A stretch of 64,000 nucleotides of DNA from Glomus cerebriforme (taxonomy: Eukaryota; Glomeromycota; Glomeromycetes; Glomerales; Glomeraceae), in contig QKYT01000302.1 of assembly GCA_003550305.1 (NCBI GenBank), positions 40,203 through 104,202 of the forward strand. The letters are read 5' to 3'. Position 1 is the stretch's first letter. Every line of letters begins with the position of its first letter. This document shows positions 35,557 through 46,088 of this stretch, in pieces. Below the pieces are notes generated by a model. That model worked only from the letters and a program-made list of their open reading frames with translations, ran no database searches and was not told the DNA's origin. The position numbers and the translations under genes are program-made.

Positions 35557-36355
35557 TTAGATGAGTTTGAGAAACAATTGGAGAAGCGAGAAGCTTTGCT
35601 AAAACAAAAGGAGAATAACATTAATAATACTATTGAATCCCAGCTAGGTGAAGAGCGCAAACGACTAAGAGATGAATATGATGTACTTCATTTGCGCCTG
35701 TAAGATCAATATAATAAATGCTTTGAGAGACACGACTCATACATTCAAGCAGAATTTGAAGAACCAGCATAAATATCGCTCTACTGCATTGGAGAAGTAG
35801 TATAAATCACGTATCTCCACTTTAGATAAACCTATGATTGAAAAGGTAAGAAATTGGCAATGATCCTCCACTGTTTCCCAAGCCAAGAAGAGTATGAAGG
35901 ATTTGAAAAGTCAGCTAAGCGCAAATATAAAGAGTTGGAAGATGTTATTTTTGTTGACTTAAAAATTATTGCACTTTATAAACAGATCATTTCTTTTGCT
36001 CCATATGAAGGAAGAGATGGAACAATAGAACCAATAGGTAAATTTAAAAATTTCACTCTATAGTAAAATGAAGGCTCCTTATACTTGTGACTACCTCCAT
36101 CTCTGGTAAGATTTGCGGTAAAGCTTGCACTCAACCTGAAGGACGCCGGCATCGTTGAAGGCTAAAAAGCGTTGTTATCCTTGTGCCAATTGTGGTAAAC
36201 CTACTGCTACAGCTTATGGGCGCTGTGCTTTACATATCAGAGGGTATTATGTGATGCAATACTATAATAAATTGTGGGATAAAGCTCCGAGATTAGACCT
36301 TGAACATGCTGGTATATCCAGAGGTAAGACTCAATATATGTATGCCTAGAGGTGA
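35557..36355 (+). pseudogene. Decayed coiled-coil gene with Cys-rich C-terminal remnant
   Basis: Pieces in different frames: 35557-35703 reads LDEFEKQLEKREALLKQKEN and QLGEERKRLRDEYDVLHLRL then stop; next NLKNQHKYRSTALEK, a stop, and YKSRISTLDKPMIEK before GTAAGA (about 35848); 35854-36063 contains EEYEGFEKSAKRKYKELEDV and LKIIALYKQIISFAPYEG; 36155-36349 reads KKRCYPCANCGKPTATAYGR followed by CALHIRGYYVMQYYNKLWD. The Cys/His spacing suggests a small zinc-binding end. The frames do not join, so the gene is broken. It may be a repeated lineage-specific or transposon-linked family; I do not recognise it. Confidence 0.4.
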
Positions 36356-36571
36356 GACTTTTTTTTATCTGAGCGGTGAGACTTAGTATACCCAAAGGTG
36401 AGACTTTTTTGTCCTAGAAATATGGTAAAGAGATGACTCTAGAATGAATTCTAGCATATCAAAAAAAAAAAAAAAAATAAGATAAGCTTGAAAATATATA
36501 ACAGATTTCAGGTTAATAACTTGCTAAATCTCACCTCGTTGAGGTGTATTGTATACCCAGAGGTGAGGCTT
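36322..36571. repeat. Cluster of GGTGAGACTT motifs with an inverted copy
   Basis: Related words occur at 36322 (GAGGTAAGACTC), 36351 (GGTGAGACTT), 36375 (GGTGAGACTT), 36398 (GGTGAGACTT) and 36562 (GGTGAGGCTT), two of them after TATACCC. A reverse-oriented copy (ATCTCACCTCG) lies at about 36528-36538 and forms a hairpin with the adjoining GAGGTG. Confidence 0.6.
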
Positions 36572-36743
36572 AGTGACACTATGTATTTTATAATGAATCG
36601 TATCTAGAATTAATTCTAGAATATCACAATGTATATTAGGCTTACAGTGTCACATCTCATGCATTTCGGATACTTTGTATCCCGATGATTTTCTAAGGCA
36701 AGCAGTATAGCATAAAATTTTGATATCCTAGAATCAATTCGAG
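36439..36743. repeat. Repeated palindrome CTAGAATNAATTCTAG
   Basis: A 16-bp perfect palindrome, CTAGAATTAATTCTAG, is at 36604-36619, with near copies CTAGAATGAATTCTAG at 36439-36454 and CTAGAATCAATTCGAG at 36728-36743, and a half copy CTAGAATATGG near 36837. ATATC follows or precedes each. Confidence 0.65.
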
Positions 36744-36889
36744 ATATGGCTAGAAAGGCTATATGATATGATATATAGATTTTGGCATTCTGAGACTTAA
36801 TTTAATGCAAGAAAAATACCATAAATTTTCGGTATCCTAGAATATGGTCAAAAAGGCCTGAAGCCTTGAAATCAATCATTATATTCCTT

Positions 36890-37130
36890 AGATTCGCAGG
36901 CCCTTAAAATATAGTAAGAACTATAACATAAAATTGTATAGCAGGAATTGAGCCGAGATAGGGCCAGATAACCAGATATACGAATACCTCGCTCTAGGTG
37001 ATTTTTGTCCTTTGCCCGGCTAATCCTGCTGCAATACACATAATCCGAGACCACGGTCCAGTTCTAAAAAGAGCAGGACTATCTTAAGGACCATTGACCA
37101 TCTTTAAAGACGATATGTCCCTATCCAATA
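36890..37130. repeat. GC-richer island with inverted repeats
   Basis: AGCAGGAATTGAGCCG (36940-36955) pairs, with two bulges, with CGGCTAATCCTGCT (37017-37030) across a 61-nt loop; further right GGTCC...GGACC flank a second imperfect hairpin (about 37057-37094). Composition differs sharply from surrounding AT-rich DNA. No protein frame is convincing. It could be a MITE, a SINE-like element or a structured RNA. Confidence 0.35.
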
Positions 37131-39022
37131 AGTGATACATAGAATAATGCATCAACAATACTGTTTATCGGTCTCTTAAATCCCTAAATCCCACACATTC
37201 CTGATCGACTGATCGACTGAACTATAAAATGGATATTATATTTTGTATATACAATACAATATTTATTTAAAGAATGTTGCCAAATATGAACTATTAATAT
37301 CATACAGTCGCATAAATTAAAAAAAAACTTCTCAATGGAATTACTGTATTTAAAAAGAGCAGCTCAGATAAACCAATAACAAATATTTATTATAAAATAA
37401 CTAGAACCTTTTATTTTAAAACGTATTTTCTAATTTTAAAATTGTAGCTGAAATTACGCATTAACAATTTTTTGTCTTAAATAAGACTAATTATAATACT
37501 GATCAACATTGACACTCCAGCAAAAAGTGGTCTAAGAAAACGTTATTTTGTTAGAGAGTAAAAAACATGTATGTTTATTTGAATATCAAAATAGTTTATT
37601 ACAATTAATTTAGCTACGATGAGAAAACAAAAATATTTATATTAATCCTAAATTATTAAATTGTTTATGTTTTACTTATAATCTTGTAATATAAACTAGT
37701 ACAGTATATTGTATTTTGTATCTATGTAAAGTAAGATTTTAATGGTTTTTTAAAGACGAGAAACAAAAAAAGCTAATTAATAAAAATTAAAATTATATCA
37801 AGTAGTTAAACATTCTAATTATATCTAAAAGGAGAAATCAAGTTTCAAAATTCCTTTTTTAAAGCAACATTTTAAGAGTAAAATTTTATAATATTTCTTA
37901 TAATTAAAATCAGATTGTATGAATATAACATTCATATCGAAATTTGTCCAGATACTATACCGAAAAATTCCCAAAAATTATCCGGAATCAATATGTACTT
38001 ATTAATACAAGTTTTGCAAATTGGTTCTTAATAGAAAAAAAATGAAATTAAATAAATTAAATGAAATCCCAATCAATCATATTTAAAGGAAAAAAAAACT
38101 AAAATCCAAGTCCAATAATTCACAAAGAAAAGAAAGCAAAATCAAAGTTCCCAATTGTCGTCGCCTACCAATTCTACAGTATCATACCTAAAGAAAAAAA
38201 CGTATATCGAAAACCATTCCTAGCCATAACTAAAAAAAAATGTGAAAGTTTTTTTTTAAAAAACAAAGTTTTCTATTGATCTATCGATAGCTCTTATAAT
38301 GCTATAATGATTTAAAAGTAATCAGATAAACAAAAAAAAAATAATAATAATAATCAAATGTTCTCTTATTTGCTTGTTTTAAATAAAAAATAAAAATATT
38401 TTTTATTAATTAAGATTGAAATATATAGTAAAATATCAGTATGTTTGCTTAGAAAATGCCATCATTGGTATTTTTTGTTGGTTTCCTTTCCTTTAAAACA
38501 GATAATTCCAGTTAATCAGTTAATCTGTAAATAATATTGAAGTAACATTGCTAATACTTAACAATTTATTTATATCCAGTATCTTACAAATTATATATTT
38601 AAAAAATTAGTTATATCTATTATACATAGAACAATTTACTAGTTAAACTTTATAAAAAAACTCCTAAAGCTCACTGGCGATGATTACCTTTTAGTTAAAA
38701 ATCTTTTATTAAAAATATAAAAGTGCAAAAATCAAATTATTAGTAAATTATGTAATAAATTTCATTGTATTTAATAAACTAAGAAATAATTATAATTGTA
38801 AGTTGTGTAATACAAAGTCACAAGTAATAAAGATAATAAAACATTTAGTTTATTCTTGAAATATCTGTCCTACTGTTCAGTAGTTCTCTTGCGCTTCTGC
38901 TGCTGGAGATGATCAGATTTCATTACATTAAAATCATCATATTTACTTTGCAATAATAAAAATAAAAGTAAAAAATATTTTATTACAATTATATAAATAT
39001 TATTTCTTAAAAGCTTTTTACA

Positions 39023-42000
39023 TTATTTTAATATTGTCAACGGTGGTTCACCTTCACCACCATCATTATTTCCTTCTGTTATATTATCAAAAGAATGTTG
39101 TTCTGTATTAATATTATAAGGTTGAATAACATCGTCGTCCGGTGGTTTAAAATCTTCAATACTATTAGTGACGTCTTTCCAAAACTTTTTAAGAACAGCC
39201 TCATCATTACAAAAATTTTGAAATTCTTTTAATAATTGATCAGGATTAGGAGAATAATTCTTGTTAGAAACAGCATGAGTAGTATATGCTCTGTTATTCA
39301 CCCATAAAAAACCTTCACCGGGATTGCAAATTTGTATAAAAGCAACACCGGATCTATGAATATATTGAGAATATTTATAAGGAGTTTTATGATAAGAATA
39401 AATTATATCAACTTCTTTTGGAAATCTATCATCAGCTTCAACATCTAATATAAATTTAAAATGTTTAACTAATTCAATTTCAAAATATAAATTTTGATTA
39501 ATTTCAGGATTTAATTTCTTCCCTAATTTTTCTAATTCTTCTAATGAAGGAGGTAATACCGATAATTTAATTGATGTTGGAGATTGAAATGGATTGTTAT
39601 CAGTTAAGCTCATGGCTTGTTCAACAGGCGCTTCAACTAATTTTAATCCATATTTGTCAGCATTTCTACTCCATTGTTGTAATAATTCTTCAATTAATCT
39701 TGCTGTACATCCAAGCCAATTTAATTGAAAATGATAACAAGTATCAACATTATAAATAACATCATAATGTAGTGTTGCCGTTTCTCTTCTGTCACTCTTT
39801 TTATTTGGATCAATATCAATATGAATAGCTTTTGTAAATTCAATTTTCATCGGTTTTGTTGGTTTTTCTTCAATTTTATCAGAATCTTTTTTTGGTACCT
39901 TTTTAAACCACCTTTTAGTAGCTTTTCTTGGGGCGAATTCTTCTTTAATTTGATAAAAAAAATATCCATCCAAAAATCGATGTCTTTTTTGACAATGCTC
40001 ATATAATCCTCTATCTAATAATTCATTTCCAAATGCAACAGCATCAGTTCTAGTTTCGATATCATGAAATCTAGCTATTAACCAATCAACAAATTCATTT
40101 CCAATAATTGCATTTTGATAAGGTCTAAAATGCCATTGACGATCTTTAATAATCCCAGTTGTATTATTTTTCATTGCTTGATAAATTTTTTCAAGTCTAG
40201 AATCTTTTGTAAGTTTTTCATCTACTGGATGTACGGAAGATCTTCTTGGATATAATCCTTCAGGAGCTATAACAAAAATTGATAAATCATCCGTTGTAGG
40301 TTTTAAATGTGGAGATGAATATTCCTTTTTTTTATTACAATTAACCTCTGTTATTTCATGTGGTGATACCCAAAGAGATTTATCAAAAAGTTCAAGAAAT
40401 TTATAAATTCCATTTAATCGGACTTCTTCTTCTTCAAATAATTCATTACCATGTTTTAATAAATTATCAGGAATATTTTCCACTGGAATTAAAATAAATC
40501 TCGTTCTCCAAAATTTCAAATGTTCATAAAGATCAACTTGATATCCACAAATTAATTGATCTACATAATTCCATTTATAATCAATATGTGGATAAGTAAA
40601 ATCAACAGTTCTAAGTTCATAGGTTTCTTGACATTTAGGCCAAACAGCACAATTATATGGAATTGGTTTTGGTTCATATTGAATTTTTCGAACATATCTT
40701 TTGACTTCAACAACTTGTCCTGATGGATCATAAGTTAGTTTATGAACATGACGACCCATACTAAGATAATATGGCTTAGAAGCCAATAAAGTTAAAGAAT
40801 TATCTTCCCAATTTGGTGATTTAATTTCACTTGGAATCACTAATTGATAACCTTGAGCCAATCGTTGAGATATCATTTCTTTTAATAAGATTTCAGTTTT
40901 ACTTTCTTCTGTTATATCATGTTCTTTATTCATTATGAAATTTTCAGGTTCAACTGAAATCGTATAAGTATATTCATCATATGCTCCAGGCTCATCAATT
41001 GGAGAAAGATAATCAGTTGTTAAAGGAAGACAAGCGGGAGTACATAAAGCAGGCCATTTTATTGAATTAATTGATAGAGGTCTTGGAAAAACATGTCTCC
41101 ATCTACGAAGATGTGTACTCATTCCATAACGATGATTAGATTTTGAAGGATTCCAAGGATTAACTAAAGGAGTACGATAATTTGGAGGATGATGAATTAG
41201 AGAAGGATTTGAAGAAAGAGGAATTGGATGATAGTTTGGACGTGGTAGATTTTTAAAAAAATAAGAACCTTCAGTGTAACTATCTCTTTTTGGAGATAGA
41301 GAAACATAATTTCTTTGTTGTTGATGATGATTACGATTTGAAGATTTTATTTTTATGGGATCAACTGTACTTGAAGTTACGACATTTTCAACATTTTCAT
41401 CATCATCATCAGTAAGTTCATTACTTTTAGAAGGTCCATCTTGATAACTATCATGAGAAGTTTGTGAATAAGATCTTGATATACGGTTCATTATTGTAGG
41501 ATGTAAAGAATTTTCTTCTACTAAAAGGTCAGTTAATCGAGGTTTGAAAATATTTCCTTGACGTTGTGAAATAGGAGAATCAGAATTTTGCAGACAAAAA
41601 GATGGAGGGGATGAATCATTTAAATGATTTAAAGAATCTTGACTTTTTTGTTGCCGCAAAGGAGATTCATTTTGTTTGAATGTAACAAAAACATTATCAT
41701 CATAATTATCAAATTCATTATTAACAGATGATGATGATTGAGAATCATCATTAAGAAAAGGAATGATAATACAAGAAATTTCATGTTCCATAATTCCCAT
41801 CATTTGAATTTCATACATTTTACATCTTGTAATAAATTTATCAGGTTTAAAAGGTTTATCTTGATGCCTAGAATAAAAATTACAATCAATCCAATCAGGA
41901 GTTTTATAGTAATTATGATTTGAATCATCATTTGGATCATCATCATAGTCTAAAGGATCTCTTAACTCTATTTTTGAATCTTTTGATTGCGAAGAAAATT

Positions 42001-43582
42001 TACTTCCAAATCTACTCGTATTTTTATTCCACCAATCTGGTAAAGGAGCTTTTGATAATTCTTGTGAAGTAAATTTAAATAAAGGGACTGTGTGAAGAGG
42101 GATTCTTGAAAGACAAACTAGATCTAATCCAATTCCATTGTCAATCATTCGTTCAGCTGTTAGTCGTAAAAGTTTCTTATCAACCTCAAATCTACAACAT
42201 CCCGGAGTTACTATTATAATTGATAATCCTGTACGTAATAAATCTCTATCTACATAATGCCTATCAAATGGATTTAATGCTAAATTAATAGCTTCCAATA
42301 TATTTCCTTCAAAGGCATAAGAATTTTTCCCCAATAATATTTTATAACTTTCACCATTTTGACCTTTCTTATCTCTTAATAAAATATTTAATTGATATTG
42401 AGTAAGTTCTTCTTTAAGTTGTTTAAGTGCAGAATTCCAATCGGTTCTAGTTTCCCAATCAACAATAACCTTATAAAAATCTTTATACCATTTTCTTCTA
42501 ATTTGCCCAAGTGAATCATCATTTACTAATTTATTGTCTATAACCTCTTCATTTTCATAATATACTCTTGAAAACAATACTATTGATACTACGTGATTTG
42601 TACCTAAATCTTTCCAACGTTGAAATAATTCTGTAAAAAATCCGTCAATAGCTTTCTCGTAATATAATTCTCCATCTTCATCAAATTCCCACATCTCTCT
42701 TGACATTTGTACAAATATAAATAATTTTGCTGATTCTGATCTAAAAATTGGTTTTGTGTTTTCTGTTACATATCCGCATGATACTTGTTCTCCTTTAACA
42801 AATATTTTTTTCACTTGTGCTCTTATACATCCTGCAAATATTATTTTTTGTTTTGTATAAACGCATGTGTCAATAAGATTTCTACTCAGCCTCCACATAT
42901 CGCTTCTACCAATATATTGATCTTTAAACGTAAATTCTATATAATCTGCTGCTACTAATTCCGCATCGACCTATATTTAACGAAAAAAAAGGGATTAACG
43001 TTAACAATTAATATAAACATCAAATAAATTATAACTTATTTACCTCTCTTACAAGTACATTAGTCCTAGTTTTAAATTTGAATATATTCGCAATATTACT
43101 TGACACTGAAATCTAAAAAAAATAAATAAATAAATAAATAAATTAAAATTTGCGTATAATTTTTAACATAAGGATGTTTAACCAAATAAATAAATATATA
43201 AATTATTTATTTATTTATATTTATTTACCTGTAAAATAGGTTTTTCTTTACCAATATTCTCTTTATCCAAAGAATCAACTTTAACAATTAAATGTTTAGC
43301 AACATCAGACTCTTCGTTAGAAGGATAAATCTCTAATAATTGTCCTAATTTTATACCAGGAAAAAAATCCGGATTCAGTATAAAATCTTGTTTAGAAAAT
43401 ATTTCGTTATGTACCCATAAATTCAACATTTTATATCTTAGTGATTTAATTGTTATTGTGTTTGTTGTATTTGATGAGGAATATGATGATGGTGGTGGTG
43501 GTGTTGGTATTGGTGTTGGTGGTTTATTTTGAATAGAATATAAAGCGTTGGAGGTTGTAGCATTAGAAGAGTCTGCATCCAT
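39023..43582 (-). CDS. IML1: IML1/DEPDC5, GATOR1 complex subunit
   Basis: Three exons (43582-43229, 43112-43044, 42970-39023; 4371 nt) encode 1456 aa. Iml1 (Depdc5) is the GATOR1/SEACIT subunit at the vacuole that restrains TORC1 when amino acids are short, acting on Gtr/Rag GTPases with Npr2 and Npr3. The family core begins near residue 218 (SAKLFIFVQMSREMWEFDED, FFTELFQRWKDLGTNHVVSI). A Ser/Asn/Asp-rich, poorly ordered linker spans about residues 470-690. The GRHVHKLTYDPSGQVVEVKR block follows, then a DEP domain at about 1075-1160 (NAIIGNEFVDWLIARF, GNELLDRGLYEH, FLDGYFFYQI), and a conserved C-terminal domain (NWLGCTARLIEELLQQWSR). The start is the ATG at 43582, which precedes a proline-rich low-complexity stretch. 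Almost the entire protein lies in one 3.9-kb exon, unlike the intron-dense neighbours. Confidence 0.93.
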
Positions 43583-43693
43583 TTTTAATTTAATTTTCTT
43601 ATGCACTACTATTATGAGGTAATATAGGGATAGAACCGGATTTAAATTAATCTAACTGTAAAAGTACAAAAGTGTTTTTTTATTTTTAATTAT

Positions 43694-44114
43694 AAAAATT
43701 TATTAAAATTGTGGATTGGTGCGTAAATAAAAAAAAAATACATCGGAATGAAAAAAAAAAAAAAAAAAGTTAGAAAAAATTAAAAAAATTTAAAAAACAA
43801 AAAAAAAATTTTTTTTTTTATTTACAACTACAAACGTAATATGTTTCACAATAAATCAATAAAANNNNNNNNNNNNNNNNNNNNNNNNNNNNNNNNNNNN
43901 NNNNNNNNNNNNNNNNNNNNNNNNNNNNNNNNNNNNNNNNNNAAAAATTTATTAAAATTGTGGATTGGTGCGTAAAAAAAAAAAAAAAAAAACGGAATGA
44001 AAAAAAAAAAAAAAACGATGAGAGAAGATTAAAATAATTTTAAATTTCAAAAAAAAAATTTTTTTTTTTATTTACTACTACAAACGTAATATGTTTCACA
44101 ATAAATCAATAAAA
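43694..44114. repeat. Direct repeat flanking a run of 78 N
   Basis: 43694-43864 and 43943-44114 are near-identical (starting AAAAATTTATTAAAATTGTG and ending CAATAAATCAATAAAA), differing mainly in homopolymer lengths and a short middle stretch. The 78 N (43865-43942) sit exactly between them. This pattern is typical of two allelic or overlapping contig ends scaffolded side by side. Confidence 0.8.
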
Positions 44115-44502
44115 CTACGATGATCATGAGACTTTCAGCTGACTTTATAATTTGTGTAATAATAATATATTTTACAAAAGCATTATCCGGAAAACGTATC
44201 TCCGCATCTCCGATCCCATTCAAAAATGCCTTTCAGAACCCATAATTCACCGAAACTAATTATATTGTTATATTCAAAAGATATTCTTTTATTTTTCTGA
44301 TGAATGTAGTTTGAAATATGAATAAACTGCGCCACCTAAATCCTTTCAATCTATATATCCTATCATTTTTTTTCATTATTGAAATTTTTTATTCTGAAAA
44401 TCGTTAAATGTTGTGTAAAATGTGTGTAAATGTGTGTTTTTCTGTCGAAGAATTTTTGATAACTTATAAATGAAATTGTTTGATCTAATGACTAAACGAG
44501 TA

Positions 44503-44512
44503 GTCACGTGAC
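44503..44512. promoter_or_regulatory. Extended E-box palindrome GTCACGTGAC
   Basis: A perfect 10-bp palindrome that matches the preferred site of Cbf1/TFE-type bHLH-zip factors, about 0.9 kb upstream of the IML1 start (distance uncertain because of the gap). Confidence 0.35.
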
Positions 44513-44822
44513 CGAAAATTTTAAAATAGTTCCGGTCTATGATTATTATATAACTTTCTTTCTAAAGATATTTAATGAAATCATATTTGGTATTAGATAG
44601 ATATACAGAATTTTCATCTAAATTCTTTATCTATTGATTCGTAATAAAATCATACCTTGGAAAAACAAATGTTCTTTTTAATCCTGTTATTGACTTTTAA
44701 CAAGATATTTAGCAAAGTCATTGTACACCAAATCCAACTTTATTTGCGTAAATTAGTAATTGCAAAATTGCAAAATAAACAGTAAATTAAATAACTCACC
44801 GTTAAAAGAAACAAAATTAAGA

Positions 44823-46088
44823 TTATGGTCCAATCATAACTCTTTTGAATCCATTTGGTCTTGTAGCTAAAGAATAATTGAAATTATTACGAGTTAAAAC
44901 ATTGTCAACAAATTATTAAAAAGTTTTCTAATCATTATTATCGTACCATATTTTGATAAAGAAGCTCGATATGCCGTGATTTTGGCATAATTTGCTAGAA
45001 AAATTATTTAAGAATTATTATTTTTTTTTTATAAAAAAAAGTAAAAGAACTTAATATAAGAAAATCAAACATTTACTTTTGAAAAAATTTCCGTTAGCGT
45101 AAGGATGATGACGCTTTGGAAGTATAGAGGAAACATATTTTTTTGGACGATCAGGCTTTAAGAAATGCCAAAGAATATCTTCATACAATTCATCAGGAAA
45201 TATTTTTCTATAAGGCGAGACTTTTGTATCAAAATCTTCCAAAGACATATTAAAAAATCGGATTACGGGCAAAAATTTTGATAAAGTTTTCTTCAACTTA
45301 TTAAAATCTTCTTCAGTATAATCATTAAGATCATCAGGTAAGTCTGTATGTTGCATAATTCCCCAAGTAAGTATATGATACCAAATATCTGATTCTTCCA
45401 TTTGTAATTCATCTTTTTCAATTATAGATAAAAGAATTGTTTCATCCAAATGATAAAAATGAGGAGTCTCAAACAACATCCATGGATTTGTACATATCGT
45501 TGATACACAACAATTTTGTAATTCTTTCCAAGATTCATGTTGAAACGCTGAATTTAACGCTTCTAACGGGTGTTCTTTTATCCATGATGATTGATGTAAT
45601 GCAAAATATCTTTGAACATGTTCAGAAAGTACCGGAAGAATCAATTCATCAGAAGCTGATAAAAGACCAAGTAAATGTTGAACATCTTTGCCTTCTAATT
45701 TTAATTCACTCGAATACATGTACCTAAAAAAAAAAGAATATAAAAAAAAAAATTTTTATTTAAATAAAATTACAAAAATTTTTTTTTTTAAAAAAAATAT
45801 ATATATATATTTTCCACATGTTATTTACTTGAGAATATCTTCAAATATCGCAGGTGTAACATTTGGTTTTGATAAACATAATTTGTCACCCTTCTTTTTT
45901 CTCCACTGAGCTGATAAAGCAGTGTGAAAGTAAGGTGTTTGAGTTCGCAGGATTAATGAGTGTACATTAAATGTTTTTACATTATCTCCACTTCCGACAG
46001 TAATAGATACATCACAGGTTTCCTCTTCTTCAAGAAGTTTAGCATAATTTTTAGCCACATTTTGCCATAATTTTGCATTCAATTTCAT
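44823..46088 (-). CDS. BTB-BACK domain protein lacking a recognisable C-terminal domain
   Basis: Four exons (46088-45829, 45723-45077, 44994-44947, 44866-44823; 999 nt) encode 332 aa. The BTB/POZ domain covers about residues 18-125: YAKLLEEEETCDVSITVG, KTFNVHSLILRTQTPYFHTA, FEDILKYMYSSELKLEG. A BACK domain follows (LNSAFQHESWKELQNCCVST, NPWMLFETPHFYHLDETILL, and KDELQMEESDIWYHILTWG). BTB-BACK proteins act as Cullin-3 substrate adaptors. In this kind of fungus they usually continue into a TLDc domain; here two tiny exons (ANYAKITAYRASLSKY-like, then ATRPNGFKRVMIGP and a stop) end the protein without one. So this is a short adaptor or a truncated copy. No TLDc remnant was seen between the stop and the gap. 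Confidence 0.8.

Larger units (their letters stand above)
36356..39022. other. Gene desert downstream of IML1
   Basis: Beyond the repeat clusters and the fold-back island (36890-37130), the stretch 37140-39022 is AT-rich with no coding frame. The last few hundred bases (38870-39022) should include the IML1 3' UTR. Confidence 0.45.
43583..44822. other. IML1 upstream region with assembly gap
   Basis: Contains the gap and flanking duplication described separately, an E-box palindrome GTCACGTGAC at 44503-44512 and otherwise AT-rich DNA up to the stop of the BTB-BACK gene. No gene seen. Confidence 0.5.

Noticed and set aside
36872..37054. 60-codon minus-strand frame over the fold-back island
   Set aside because: The open frame coincides with inverted repeats and shows no protein family; the structure explains the composition better.
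37202..37222. Short TGATCGACTGATCGACTG duplication
   Set aside because: Only two 8-bp units; too small to interpret.
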